Origin: Ramlibacter henchirensis
GTDB taxonomy: Bacteria; Pseudomonadota; Gammaproteobacteria; Burkholderiales; Burkholderiaceae_C
NCBI RefSeq assembly: GCF_004682015.1
Contig: NZ_SMLM01000001.1
Coordinates: forward strand, 1,178,001-1,242,000
Reading direction: 5' to 3'
Length of the DNA stretch: 64,000 nucleotides
Made by a program: the position numbers and the translations under genes. Below the pieces are notes generated by a model. It ran no database searches. It saw only the letters and a program-made list of their open reading frames with translations, and had not been told where the DNA came from. The first letter of the stretch is position 1; the number at the start of each line of letters is the position of its first letter. This document shows, piece by piece, positions 25,185-35,477 of the stretch.

Positions 25185-26255
25185 ATGAATTCACTCAGCG
25201 ACATCCACCAACGCCTGCGCGCCGCCGGCGCCGGCCCCGCGCACGAGCGCCGGGTGCTGCGCCTGTGGTCGCACGGCCTGCCGCAGGACAGCGGCCCGCG
25301 CGCGATCGAGAGCTTCCTGCCCAAGTCGCTGCGCGACGCGCTGCCGGCGGTCACCAGCGAACTCGACGGGCTCGCCACGCTGGTCTCGCAGCACCCCGGC
25401 GAAGACGGTTCCGTGCGCCTGCTCGTGCGCCTCGCCGACGGCCAGACCTGCGAGAGCGTGCTGCTGCCGCGCGGCGGGCTGTGCGTGTCGACGCAGGTCG
25501 GCTGCGCGGTGGGCTGCCGCTTCTGCATGACGGGACGCGAAGGCCTGCTGCGCCAGATCGGCAGTGCCGAGATCGTGGCCCAGGCCGCGCTCGCGCGCAC
25601 GCTGCGGCCGGTGCGCAAGGTCGTCTTCATGGGCATGGGCGAGCCCGCGCACAACCTGGCCCATGTGATGGATGCGATCGACTTTCTCGGCACGGTCGGC
25701 AACATCGGCCACAAGTCGCTGGTGTTCTCGACCGTGGGCGATGAGCGCGTGTTCGAGCGGCTGCCGCGCGGCCCGGTGAAGCCGGCGCTGGCCCTCTCGC
25801 TCCACACCACGCGCGAGGACCTGCGGGCCGAGCTGCTGCCGCGTGCGCCGCGCATCTCGCCGGCCGACCTGGTCGAGGCGGGCGACCACTACGCGCGATC
25901 CACCGGCTATCCGCTGCAGGTGCAGTGGACGCTGCTCGACGGCGTGAACGACACGGCCGAGGAGATCGAGGGCATCGTGCGACTGCTGCACGGGCGTTAC
26001 GCTGTGCTGAACATGATCCCGTACAACACCGTGGATGGCCTCCCGTACCGCCGGCCCGCATGGGAGAAAGCGGCCGATCTGGCGCGGCAGCTCCACCGCC
26101 GCGGCGTGCTCACCAAGCTGCGCCGCTCGGCCGGGCAGGACGTGGAGGGCGGATGCGGTCAGCTGCGGGCACGCGGGAAAGTGGCGGTTCCGGTTACGGA
26201 AGTCCTTCGTCCTGCACCGGCCCTCTCCAACAATCGCCGCCTCCATCCCAGTTGA
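25185..26255 (+). CDS. RlmN/Cfr-like radical SAM RNA methyltransferase paralogue
   Basis: A 356-residue radical SAM enzyme of the RlmN/Cfr class, which methylates adenine C2 or C8 in RNA. The cluster motif is C107-AVG-C111-RF-C114, MGMGEPAHN follows, and a conserved late cysteine Cys324 (EGGCGQL) matches the second catalytic Cys of the family. It is shorter than typical RlmN and lies apart from the usual housekeeping neighbours, so it may be a second copy with a different target. The ATG at 25185 lacks a clear RBS and sits 24 bases after a large hairpin. Confidence 0.8.
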   Translation: MNSLSDIHQRLRAAGAGPAHERRVLRLWSHGLPQDSGPRAIESFLPKSLRDALPAVTSELDGLATLVSQHPGEDGSVRLLVRLADGQTCESVLLPRGGLCVSTQVGCAVGCRFCMTGREGLLRQIGSAEIVAQAALARTLRPVRKVVFMGMGEPAHNLAHVMDAIDFLGTVGNIGHKSLVFSTVGDERVFERLPRGPVKPALALSLHTTREDLRAELLPRAPRISPADLVEAGDHYARSTGYPLQVQWTLLDGVNDTAEEIEGIVRLLHGRYAVLNMIPYNTVDGLPYRRPAWEKAADLARQLHRRGVLTKLRRSAGQDVEGGCGQLRARGKVAVPVTEVLRPAPALSNNRRLHPS

Positions 26256-26287
26256 GGCTGCGGGCCGCCGGCTGAAGCAGACCCACG

Positions 26288-27454
26288 ATGACAGCCGACA
26301 TGCAGCATCCCCCCAGCCCCACCCGCGGTCCCGTCGAAGCAAAGGTGGATGCGCGCAAGCTCCTGGCGAGCGAGGCCCGCTTCCAGCGCCTGCTGGACTC
26401 CAACATCATGGGCGTCGGCGTGACGCATTCCAACGGCCAGGTCCTGCAGGCCAACGACGAGTACCTGCGCATCCTGGGGCACACGCGCGAGGAACTGCAG
26501 GCCGGACGGGTCTGGTGGGCGCGCCTGACGCCGCCCGAGTTCCTGCCCGTCGACGAGATGGCCATCGCCGAGGCCAACCGCAAGGGTTCCTGCGTGCCCT
26601 ACGAGAAAGAATACGAGCGGCACAGCGACGGCGTGCGCGTGCCGGTGCAGATCGCGTTCACCACGCTGCTGGACCAGCCCGAGCAGTTCGTTGTCTACGT
26701 CATCGACGTGACGTCGCGCAAGACGATCGAGGAGGAGCTGCGCCGCGCCAACCGCAGGAAGGACGAGTTCCTGGCGACGCTGAGCCATGAACTCAGGAAC
26801 CCTCTCGCCCCGATGGCCACCGCCATACATGTCTTGAGAAAAGTATGTCCCGCCCAGGACGACGAGCTTGCGCGCAGTTCGCTGTCCATCATCGAACGCC
26901 AGGTCAGGCACATGACGCGGCTGGTCGACGACCTGCTGGACATGGCGCGCATCACGAGCGGAAAAGTGCTGCTGCGCCGCGAAGAGGTGGAGCTGCTTCC
27001 GATCGTGAAGAGCGCGCTGGAGGCGACCCGTTCGCTGATGGAGCGGCGCCGGCACCAGGTCCACCTGGACCTCGGTGAAGAACCGATCCGCCTCCACGCC
27101 GACGGCGTGCGTGTCGAGCAGATGCTCACCAACCTCCTGAGCAACGCCGCCAAGTACACCTATGAAGGCGGCCGGATCTCCGTCCGCATCGAACGCGGGG
27201 AAGGCGAAGTCGTGATCCGCGTGCAGGACAACGGCATCGGCATCGCCGGGGACATGCTGCCCCTGGTCTTCGAACCGTTCGCGCAGGCGGAAACCGCCCG
27301 CGGCTATGCGGACGGTGGACTGGGCATCGGGCTCGCGCTGGTGCGACGGTTCGCGCAGATGCACGGCGGCAGCATCAGCGTGCACAGCGAGGGGCTCGGC
27401 GCCGGAAGCGAATTCACGCTTGCCCTGCCGGCGTTGCCCCGGGCTGAGCCGTGA
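26288..27454 (+). CDS. PAS-domain sensor histidine kinase, soluble, orphan
   Basis: A 388-residue protein with an N-terminal PAS domain (about 28-145), a HisKA domain with His167 in LSHELRNPLAPMATAIHVL, and an HATPase domain (NLLSNAAKYTYEGG, DNGIGIAG, GGLGIGLALVRRFAQMHGG). There is no membrane segment and no adjacent response regulator. Its core is closely similar to the kinases at 30938 and 33948. The 3' end overlaps the convergent SRPBCC gene by 41 bases. Confidence 0.9.
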   Translation: MTADMQHPPSPTRGPVEAKVDARKLLASEARFQRLLDSNIMGVGVTHSNGQVLQANDEYLRILGHTREELQAGRVWWARLTPPEFLPVDEMAIAEANRKGSCVPYEKEYERHSDGVRVPVQIAFTTLLDQPEQFVVYVIDVTSRKTIEEELRRANRRKDEFLATLSHELRNPLAPMATAIHVLRKVCPAQDDELARSSLSIIERQVRHMTRLVDDLLDMARITSGKVLLRREEVELLPIVKSALEATRSLMERRRHQVHLDLGEEPIRLHADGVRVEQMLTNLLSNAAKYTYEGGRISVRIERGEGEVVIRVQDNGIGIAGDMLPLVFEPFAQAETARGYADGGLGIGLALVRRFAQMHGGSISVHSEGLGAGSEFTLALPALPRAEP

Positions 27455-27842
27455 GGGCCTTCTCCATCGCCTTCACGCCCATGCCCATCATCCCTTCGAC
27501 CGCGGGCGCGAGTTCGTCGGGCAGCAGGTCCACCGTCCACACCATGCGGCTGCCGCCGCCGGCGCGCTCAAGGACCTCGACCGCGGCGTTGTAGTGGCTC
27601 GTGCGGCCGCCCTCGGTCCTGTAGACCAGCCGCCGCGCCGCGTCGTCGCGCGTGACCAGCCGCTCGCGCACCTGCATCCCGTTGGCGAAGGTGACCAGCC
27701 GCAGCGCTCCGCCTTCTTCCAGGCTGCACGCGGTGACGAAGCCGGGAACGAGCCGCGTGTGCAGCGCGCCGAAGTCGGCGACGGCCTGCCACGCCTCGTC
27801 GGGCGAAGCGGCCACATCGAATCGTTTGCAGATCGAAGCCAT
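27414..27842 (-). CDS. SRPBCC-family (polyketide cyclase/dehydrase-like) protein
   Basis: A 142-residue cavity-fold protein: ICKRFDVAASPDEAWQAVADFGALHTRLVPGFV, then ERLVTRDDAARRLVYRTEGGRTSHYNAAVEVL and a C-terminal helix GMMGMGVKAMEKAL. Similar proteins bind small hydrophobic ligands; this one has no assigned function. Its ATG overlaps the stop of the upstream LysR gene (TGATG at 27840-27844), so the two are co-translated. The last residues (PGATPAGQA) are encoded by DNA that is also the antisense end of the kinase gene. Confidence 0.82.
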   Translation of the reverse strand: MASICKRFDVAASPDEAWQAVADFGALHTRLVPGFVTACSLEEGGALRLVTFANGMQVRERLVTRDDAARRLVYRTEGGRTSHYNAAVEVLERAGGGSRMVWTVDLLPDELAPAVEGMMGMGVKAMEKALTAQPGATPAGQA

Positions 27843-28825
27843 CAGGTTCTCCTTTCGTCGGGGTGGGTGGCGCTTGCAGCGGCTTCGGCCTGGAGCCAGG
27901 CGATGAACGCCTGCGCATCGGGGTTGCGGGCAGCCTGCGGCGCCTGGGTGATGAAGTAGCCGCGCTGGGACGCCGCGGGCGTGCGGAAGGGCGCAACCAG
28001 CTTGCCTTCGCGCACCATGTCGGCCAGCAGCGGCAGGCGACCGATGACGATGCCGTGGCCGGCCACGGCGGCCGCGACTGCATCCACGTAGACGCTGAAA
28101 CGCATGGTGTGCGCCATGTGCACGTCTTCCATGCCCATCAGCTGCAGCCAGGGCTCCCAGTCCACCGTGAGCGGTGCGTCCTTCAGGTCCAGCGCCAGCA
28201 GCGTGTGGTGCCGCAGGTCGGCCGGCGTCTTCAGCGGCCGCTTGCGGTCGCGCAGCAGGGACGGCGCGCACATCGGCTGCACGGCCTCTTCGAACAGCCG
28301 CGGACCGCGTCCGGCGGCGATCGGGACGAAGCGCACCGCCAGGTCCACGTTTCCGCGGTCCAGGTCCACGATGTTGAGCGTGGCGGAGATGCGCACATCG
28401 ACCTCCGGATGCGCGGCGGTGAAGCGCGAAAGGCGGGGGATCAGCCAGAACGAGGCGAAGCCCGGCGTGCAGGTGATCGCCACCTGCCGCGAAGGCGAGG
28501 CGGCGCGCACCCGCGCCGCGGCGTCGCGCAGCCGCTCCAGGCTGTCGTTCACCGCGCGCTGCATGACGCGGCCGGCGTCAGTGAGGGCCAGCGAACGGTG
28601 GCGCCGCTCGAACAGCGGCGTGCCCAGGGACTGCTCCAGCTGCTGCACCTGGCGCGTGACGGCGGGCTGCGAAAGCGCCAGTTCCTCGCCCGCTCGGGTG
28701 AAGCTCAGGTGCCGCGCCGCGGCCTCGAACGTGTGCAGCAGGTCGAGCCGAAGCTGGCGCGACCGCGGCTCGGCCCGCGGGCCGGGAGCCGGAGCTTTGA
28801 CATTCGCTACCTGCATGCGAGTCAT
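27842..28825 (-). CDS. LysR-family transcriptional regulator (GcvA-like)
   Basis: A 327-residue regulator. After a 25-residue tail comes the winged helix (LDLLHTFEAAARHLSFTRAGEELALSQPAVTRQVQQLEQSLGTPLFERR) and a LysR substrate-binding domain from about 115. The GcvA-like features are the helix-turn-helix spacing and NIVDLDRGNVDLAVRF. It is divergent from a DUF2917 gene and overlaps the SRPBCC gene downstream. LysR proteins usually control the divergent gene, so the DUF2917 gene is a candidate target. Confidence 0.9.
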   Translation of the reverse strand: MTRMQVANVKAPAPGPRAEPRSRQLRLDLLHTFEAAARHLSFTRAGEELALSQPAVTRQVQQLEQSLGTPLFERRHRSLALTDAGRVMQRAVNDSLERLRDAAARVRAASPSRQVAITCTPGFASFWLIPRLSRFTAAHPEVDVRISATLNIVDLDRGNVDLAVRFVPIAAGRGPRLFEEAVQPMCAPSLLRDRKRPLKTPADLRHHTLLALDLKDAPLTVDWEPWLQLMGMEDVHMAHTMRFSVYVDAVAAAVAGHGIVIGRLPLLADMVREGKLVAPFRTPAASQRGYFITQAPQAARNPDAQAFIAWLQAEAAASATHPDERRT

Positions 28826-28894
28826 GCCGAATCACCATTGGTGTTGAGAGGACCCGGTCAGTATATTCATCCGCGAGTTGCATGCGAGGTGAAC
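28826..28894. promoter_or_regulatory. Divergent LysR / DUF2917 intergenic region
   Basis: This 69-base region contains an inverted repeat CACC-ATT-GGTG at 28833-28843, close to the lysR start, and a short AT-rich patch GTATATTCAT at 28861-28870. A LysR dimer site is plausible but the match is short. Confidence 0.35.
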
Positions 28895-29179
28895 ATGAAG
28901 ATCGACAATCCCGGACGGTTCGCGATGCTGCGGCGGACCCTGCTCGAACTGCCGCGAGGCGAACTGCAGGTCGGCTGCTCGTCCGGCAGCCTGTGGCTCA
29001 CGCTGGACCACGACCCGCGCGACATCGTGCTCGAAGCGGGCGAGCGGATCAGCCTGGACGGTGCACGCCGGGTGCTGGCGTATGCGCTGGAAGACGCGGT
29101 GCTCGAGGTGATGCCGTCGCGCGTCCCCGTCGAAGCGCGCGGATCCGTCTGGCTGCGTCCCGCACTGCAGGCCGCGTGA
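28895..29179 (+). CDS. DUF2917-type small protein
   Basis: A 94-residue protein resembling the DUF2917 group: LRRTLLELPRGELQVGCSSGSLWLTLDHDPRDIVLEAGERISLDG. The pattern suggests a small beta-rich (cupin-like) fold; its biochemical role is unknown. No signal peptide. GCGAGGTG lies just upstream of the ATG. It is divergent from the LysR regulator, its likely controller, and convergent with the HpaB-family gene (12 bases between stops). Confidence 0.72.
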   Translation: MKIDNPGRFAMLRRTLLELPRGELQVGCSSGSLWLTLDHDPRDIVLEAGERISLDGARRVLAYALEDAVLEVMPSRVPVEARGSVWLRPALQAA

Positions 29180-29191
29180 GGACGCGGCCGG

Positions 29192-30799
29192 CTAGTCCGG
29201 CTTGCGCGGGGCCGGCAGCGGCACCATCACCGGCTGGCCCGGCGTGGTGCAGCCCGTGTCGCAGCAGCGCCCGGGCTGCCGGTTCTTCGTGATCGCGCGG
29301 CCTTCCTGCGCGAGCACGCCGCGTTCGAGCAGGCGCTCGACGAGGTCGACCTTGTTGCCCACCGGATAGTTGCGCCAGATCTCCTGCTTCATCGCCGCGG
29401 GCGAACCGCCGCCATGCAGGCTGATCAGCGAATACCAGCCGCCCTGGTAGGACGCGGTGAGGTCCTCGAGGAAACGCGCCACCTCGATCCGTTTGTCGTA
29501 CGGCACGGAAGGATTCGCGCGCAACACCTCGGTCAGCGTTGCGCCGGTCGCCGGGTTGTGGTCCTCGTCCGGGCCGGGCAGGGCCACGATCAGGCCGCCC
29601 GAGACCTCGTGCGCCAGCCGGTGCATGTCGTAGATCTGCGTGGCCAGCAGCAGCTTGCCGATGTTGGCGAACACCGGCTCGGGCATGAACGAGCCGCTGT
29701 GCGGGTCCTGCGTGCCGTACACGCTGGCCGCGACGCCGCAGGCGAAGAAGCCTTCGGTGATCTTGATCAGCTCGACCATGGGCTCGCGCAGGTTGGACTT
29801 CTCGCCGGGGTCGAAGCCGTTGGCCTCGCACATGAGCGCGCCGGCGCCGATCAGCAGGTCGCCGAAGCCCGCGCGCGCCGCGATGCAGCTGTGGCGGTGG
29901 TGCGTGGCGTAGCTGTAGGTGAGCACCTGGCTGTGCTCCCATTCGCCTTCGTAGAAGACGCGCTCCCAGGGCACGAAGACGCGATCGAACACGACGACCG
30001 CCGTCGATTGCCCGTACCGGCGCGAGAAGTGGGCGCTGCCATGTTCCAGCTTCTCGCCCGGCCGGCCCGCGGGGCGCGAGACGATGGTGATGCCGTTGGC
30101 GTCGACCGGGACCGCGCAGCAGACGGCGAAGTCGCGGTCGGCCTCGGTCATGTTGCGGCTGGGCATGACCAGGAACTCGTGCATGTAGGGCGCGCCGGTG
30201 ACGATGGCCTTGGTGCCGCTGATCACGATGCCCCTGGCATTGCGCTCGACCACGTGCACGTAGGTGTCGGGATTGGCCTGCTGGTGCGGTCGCTTGCTGC
30301 GGTCGCCCTTGGCGTCCGTCATCGCGATGCCCAGCGTCAGGTCCTCGTCCTGGAAGCGCTCCAGGTAGGCCTGGAAACGCGAGCGGTGCTCGTTGCCGAC
30401 GCGCGCGTCGTCGATGTGCGCGGTGACCTGTGCCAGCGCATTGAGCGCGTCGTGCGCGAGGTAGCGCTGCGCGCAGCCCGTCTCCTGGCACAGCAGCCGC
30501 ACCGCTTCCAGCTTGTTCAGCAGGTCGCCCGCCGAATCGTTGACGTGCAGCATGCGGTTGACCACGCGGTTGCGCGAAGCCTGCGTGGCCAGCGCGACCG
30601 GCGCGTAGTCCGCATTGCGCGCGAAGTCGTACGTGTAGGCCAAGGCGTTCACGCCGGGCTGCAGCGCGGGATCGTCCGCCACGCTCTCCACCAGGCGGCC
30701 GTCGACGTACACGGTGGGCTTGAGGCGCCGCAGCGATTCGCGGTAGTCGTCGCCGCTCATCAGCGGGGCCTGGGTGGGGGCGGTGTCGGAGATGTTCAT
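29192..30799 (-). CDS. HpaB-family (4-hydroxyphenylacetate 3-monooxygenase / 4-hydroxybutyryl-CoA dehydratase-like) flavoprotein
   Basis: The 535-residue protein spans the acyl-CoA-dehydrogenase-like fold of the HpaB/AbfD family: MSGDDYRESLRRLKPTVYVDGRLVE, YAYDFARNADY-like TYDFARNADYAP, GTKAIVTGAPYMHEFLVMPSRNMTEAD and VFVPWERVF. Of the four [4Fe-4S] ligands I recall for 4-hydroxybutyryl-CoA dehydratase, only one Cys (GCAQRY) and the His (HHRHS) seem kept. It is therefore more likely a flavin-dependent monooxygenase or isomerase. The tail holds an odd RCCDTGC cluster. No flavin reductase adjoins. The start at 30799 has AGGAG upstream. Confidence 0.8.
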   Translation of the reverse strand: MNISDTAPTQAPLMSGDDYRESLRRLKPTVYVDGRLVESVADDPALQPGVNALAYTYDFARNADYAPVALATQASRNRVVNRMLHVNDSAGDLLNKLEAVRLLCQETGCAQRYLAHDALNALAQVTAHIDDARVGNEHRSRFQAYLERFQDEDLTLGIAMTDAKGDRSKRPHQQANPDTYVHVVERNARGIVISGTKAIVTGAPYMHEFLVMPSRNMTEADRDFAVCCAVPVDANGITIVSRPAGRPGEKLEHGSAHFSRRYGQSTAVVVFDRVFVPWERVFYEGEWEHSQVLTYSYATHHRHSCIAARAGFGDLLIGAGALMCEANGFDPGEKSNLREPMVELIKITEGFFACGVAASVYGTQDPHSGSFMPEPVFANIGKLLLATQIYDMHRLAHEVSGGLIVALPGPDEDHNPATGATLTEVLRANPSVPYDKRIEVARFLEDLTASYQGGWYSLISLHGGGSPAAMKQEIWRNYPVGNKVDLVERLLERGVLAQEGRAITKNRQPGRCCDTGCTTPGQPVMVPLPAPRKPD

Positions 30800-30892
30800 G
30801 GCGCACGCTCCTGGAAGCTTGGGCGTCATTTAAGCACCGCCTGCAGCGAAGGCGGGGGCCCAATGAGCTTCGAGCAAGAGCCAGCGCCTGTG

Positions 30893-30932
30893 CGTGCCCT
30901 CACGCCAGCCCTCTCCCGGAGGAGGGGGCAAG
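30893..30932. repeat. REP-like element, degenerate copy
   Basis: Contains CCCTCACGCCAGCCCTCTCC followed by a GGAGGAGGGGGCAAG half, matching the layout of the second hairpin in the repeat at 22920-22943 with a shortened stem. It lies in the 138-base gap between the HpaB-family start and the kinase stop and may act as a 3' mRNA stabiliser for neither or either gene. Confidence 0.6.
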
Positions 30933-30937
30933 CAAGA

Positions 30938-32443
30938 CTAGTGCGCGGACACCGGAGCCAGCGGCAACCGGAAACTGAACGTCGATCCCCGCCCCGGCCC
31001 TTCGCTTTGCGCCTTCATGCTGCCGCCGTGCATCTGCACCAGCGCGCGCGCCAGCGCGAGCCCGACGCCCAGGCCGCTGTCCCCGGCGTGGTCGCCGTCG
31101 CCCTGTGCGAACAGCTCGAAGATGCGATCGAGCTCGTGCGGCGCGATGCCGCGTCCGTTGTCCTGCACGGCCACTTCGACGGCATTGCCGGTGCGCCGGG
31201 CGCTCACGCTGATCTGGCCGCCCTCGGGCGTGTACTTGGCGGCGTTGACCAGCAGGTTCTGGAGCACCTGCGCGAGGCGCGTGGAATCGCCGTCGACCAG
31301 CAGGTGCTCGGAGGGGCCCACCTGCTCCAGCTGGTGGCGGCGCGCCTCGATCAGCGGCCGGGCCGTCTCGATGCTGCGCGCCACGACGTCGCCGATGTCG
31401 ACCAGTTCGTGCCGCAGCTTGATCTTCCCCGTGGCCAGGCGCGAGACGTCGAGCAGGTCGTCGACCAGCCGCGTGAGCTGCGCCGCCTGCCGGTCGATGA
31501 TGTCGCGCAGCTTGCGCACCTGCTCGGGCACCTGCGCGTCGATCTTCTGCAGGATCGTCACGGCGTTGCGGATCGGCGCCAGCGGGTTGCGCAATTCGTG
31601 CGCCAGCATCGCCAGGAATTCGTTGGTGCGCTGGGTGGATTGCTCCATCTCCTCCAGTCGCCGCTGCAGGGAGAGGTCCTGCGTCACCTTGGCGAAGCCC
31701 ACCAGCTCGCCATCGCGGCCATAAACCGTCCGCACCACCACCTTGCCCCAGAAGCGGCTGCCGTCCTTGCGGATGCGCCAGCCCTCGTCCTCGAACACGC
31801 CGTGGTTGCGAGCCTGCTCCAGCTCGCGGGCGGGCTTGCCGGCGCGCCGGTCTTCGAGCGAAAAGAACACGCTGAAGTGCTTGCCGACGATCTCGCTGCC
31901 GGTGTAGCCGTTGATCAATTCGGCCCCGCGGTTCCAGCTCTGGATTCGGCCTTCGGCGTCGAGCATGAAGACCGCGTGGTCCGAGATGCTGTCGACCAGC
32001 AGCCGCAGGCGCTCCTCGCTGGCGGTGAGCTCCTCTTCATGGCGGCGCCGCTCGGTCAGGTCGCGCGTCACCTTGGCGAAGCCGGCCAGCTCGCCCGTCG
32101 TGGGGTCGTGCAGCGCCGTGATCACCACGTTGGCCCAGAAGCGGGTGCCGTCCTTGCGCACGCGCCAGCCCTCGTCCTCGAAGCGCCCTCCGGCGATCGC
32201 GCGGCGCAGCTCCTCGTCGGGCCAGCCGCGCGCCACCGCGTCAGGCGGGTAGAAGATGGAGAAGTGACGGCCGAGGATCTCCTCGCGCGTCCAGCCCTTG
32301 AGCTTCTGGGCGCCGCTGTTCCAGGAGACGATCCGGCCGTCCGGGTCGAGCAGGAAGATGCCGTAGTCGACCACGGCCTCGACCAGCAGCTGCAGCCGCT
32401 GGTCGATGGAAGCCGAAGAGGGGTTGGTTTCGTTCAAATCCAT
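30938..32443 (-). CDS. Sensor histidine kinase with two PAS domains, soluble, orphan
   Basis: A 501-residue protein: PAS1 (about 15-135, GIFLLDPDGRIVSWNSGAQKLKG) and PAS2 (about 145-265, AVFMLDAEGRIQSWNRGAELING). The two are near-duplicates that share FEDEGWRVRKDGTRFW and GFAKVT segments. The HisKA follows with His282 in LAHELRNPLAPIRNAV, then HATPase with NLLVNAAKYTPEGG and GLGVGLALARALVQMHGG. No membrane segment, no adjacent regulator. The ATG at 32443 fixes the start at MDLNETN. It is divergent from topoisomerase IB. Confidence 0.92.
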   Translation of the reverse strand: MDLNETNPSSASIDQRLQLLVEAVVDYGIFLLDPDGRIVSWNSGAQKLKGWTREEILGRHFSIFYPPDAVARGWPDEELRRAIAGGRFEDEGWRVRKDGTRFWANVVITALHDPTTGELAGFAKVTRDLTERRRHEEELTASEERLRLLVDSISDHAVFMLDAEGRIQSWNRGAELINGYTGSEIVGKHFSVFFSLEDRRAGKPARELEQARNHGVFEDEGWRIRKDGSRFWGKVVVRTVYGRDGELVGFAKVTQDLSLQRRLEEMEQSTQRTNEFLAMLAHELRNPLAPIRNAVTILQKIDAQVPEQVRKLRDIIDRQAAQLTRLVDDLLDVSRLATGKIKLRHELVDIGDVVARSIETARPLIEARRHQLEQVGPSEHLLVDGDSTRLAQVLQNLLVNAAKYTPEGGQISVSARRTGNAVEVAVQDNGRGIAPHELDRIFELFAQGDGDHAGDSGLGVGLALARALVQMHGGSMKAQSEGPGRGSTFSFRLPLAPVSAH

Positions 32444-32591
32444 TGACGCGTGAACGACCGGATTATGCGGCGCGGATGTGAATGGCTGAGCTCTACCGCA
32501 GATTTGTCGGCTTCGCCCCGGTTCAAGCGACGCCGCCGTCCTACGCCTCATCAGCTTGCGCACGGCGAGCATGCACGCTCGCAGGACAGCC

Positions 32592-33773
32592 ATGAAGGAA
32601 GAGCGCATCGACGAGACCGCCCCCGCCGTCGACCCGGTCGAGGCGGCGCGCTCGGCCGGGCTTGCGTATGTCACGGATGAGGAGCCCGGCCTGCGACGCG
32701 AAGCAGTGCGCGACGGCTTCACCTACCTGCGGCCGAACGGCTCCGAGGTGCGCGACGAGCAGACGCTCCAACGCATCCGCAAGCTGGCCATCCCTCCGGC
32801 CTGGACCGAGGTGTGGATCTGCCCATCCGCCGACGGCCACCTGCAGGCCACCGGCCGCGATGCCCGCGGCCGCAAGCAGTACCGCTACCACCCGCGTTTC
32901 CGCGAGGTCCGCGAGGAGACCAAGTACGAGCACATGCTCGAGTTCGCCCGGGCGCTGCCCGCGTTGCGCGAACGCGTGGCCGGGCACATGGGCCTGCGCG
33001 GCCTGCCGCGCGAGAAGGTGCTCGCGACCGTGGTGCACCTGCTGGAAACCACGCTGATCCGCGTCGGCAACGACGACTACGCGCGCGACAACAAGAGCTA
33101 TGGGCTGACCACGCTGCGCGACAAGCACGTGTCGATCGAAGGCGGCCAGCTCCGCTTCGAGTTCAAGGGCAAGAGCGGCAAGACGTGGCGCCTGCAGGTG
33201 CAGAACCGGCGGGTCGCCAAGGTGGTGCGGGCCTGCCAGGAACTGCCGGGCCAGCGCCTGTTCCAGTACCACGACGACGAAGGCGAGCTGCGCGAGGTGA
33301 CCTCCTCGGACGTCAACGCCTACCTTCGCGAGATCACGGGCCGCGACATCACGGCCAAGGACTTCCGCACCTGGGCCGGCACCGTCATGGCCGCCCTGGC
33401 CCTGCAGGAAGTGGAACGGGTGGACACCCAGGCCGCGATGAAGAAGAACGTTCGCACTGCGGTCGAGCGCGTCGCGGCACGGCTGGGCAACACCCCGGCG
33501 ATATGCCGCAAGTGCTACGTGCATCCCGAGGTGTTCGCGGCCTATGCCGAAGGCGAGCTGTTGCTGGAGATCGAGCGGCGCGCCGAACGGGAGCTGCGCG
33601 ACCAGGCGGCACTGCGCCCTGAAGAGTCGGCCGTGCTGGCGCTGCTGCAGAGCCGGCTCGAGCGCACGCTGGAAGGGCAGCTCGGCAGGAGCCTGGTTGC
33701 GCTCAACGAGAAAAAGAAGAAGCAGGCGCGTCCGCGAAAGACCCGCCGCGTTGCGGCCGAAACCGCGCACTGA
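32592..33773 (+). CDS. DNA topoisomerase IB
   Basis: A 393-residue eukaryote/poxvirus-type topoisomerase that relaxes supercoils through a 3'-phosphotyrosine. Catalytic Tyr309 lies in ICRKCYVHPEV. The active-site region also includes VGNDDYARDNKSYGLTTLRDKHV and the KDFRTWAGTVMA helix. The C-terminus is lysine- and arginine-rich (EKKKKQARPRKTRR), probably for DNA binding. Scattered distribution in bacteria makes it an accessory rather than essential enzyme. Stand-alone gene with a 148-base divergent upstream region. Confidence 0.93.
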   Translation: MKEERIDETAPAVDPVEAARSAGLAYVTDEEPGLRREAVRDGFTYLRPNGSEVRDEQTLQRIRKLAIPPAWTEVWICPSADGHLQATGRDARGRKQYRYHPRFREVREETKYEHMLEFARALPALRERVAGHMGLRGLPREKVLATVVHLLETTLIRVGNDDYARDNKSYGLTTLRDKHVSIEGGQLRFEFKGKSGKTWRLQVQNRRVAKVVRACQELPGQRLFQYHDDEGELREVTSSDVNAYLREITGRDITAKDFRTWAGTVMAALALQEVERVDTQAAMKKNVRTAVERVAARLGNTPAICRKCYVHPEVFAAYAEGELLLEIERRAERELRDQAALRPEESAVLALLQSRLERTLEGQLGRSLVALNEKKKKQARPRKTRRVAAETAH

Positions 33774-33947
33774 AACGATGACATGCTGATGACCACGCGC
33801 CGCCGTTTCGCGCCGTCACCACGGCGACGGATTCTTACGTGCGAACGAGCGACCTTCCCACGAGGTTTTTTTGTCGTTGGCTTGGCGCGCAAGCCGAGCC
33901 TTTGTTAATCTGCCTCGGCCGCTGCTGCGGCCCAGGGAGGCGACACG
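33774..33947. promoter_or_regulatory. Intergenic region between topoisomerase IB and the next kinase
   Basis: Just past the topoisomerase stop lies a short hairpin CGCCGT-CACC-ACGGCG (33811-33826) without a uridine tail. Further on are a seven-T run (33866-33872) and a second hairpin GGCTTG-GCGCG-CAAGCC (33879-33895), followed by TTTGTTAATC. The AT-rich part probably holds the kinase promoter, and GGGAGG upstream of 33948 is its RBS. Confidence 0.35.
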
Positions 33948-35465
<1,518 letters not shown>

Positions 35466-35477
35466 ACGCGCGCGCCT

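Noticed and set aside
33866..33872. Seven-T run as a Rho-independent terminator for topoisomerase IB
   Set aside because: Only a four-base-pair stem precedes it, so it is more likely part of the next gene's promoter region.
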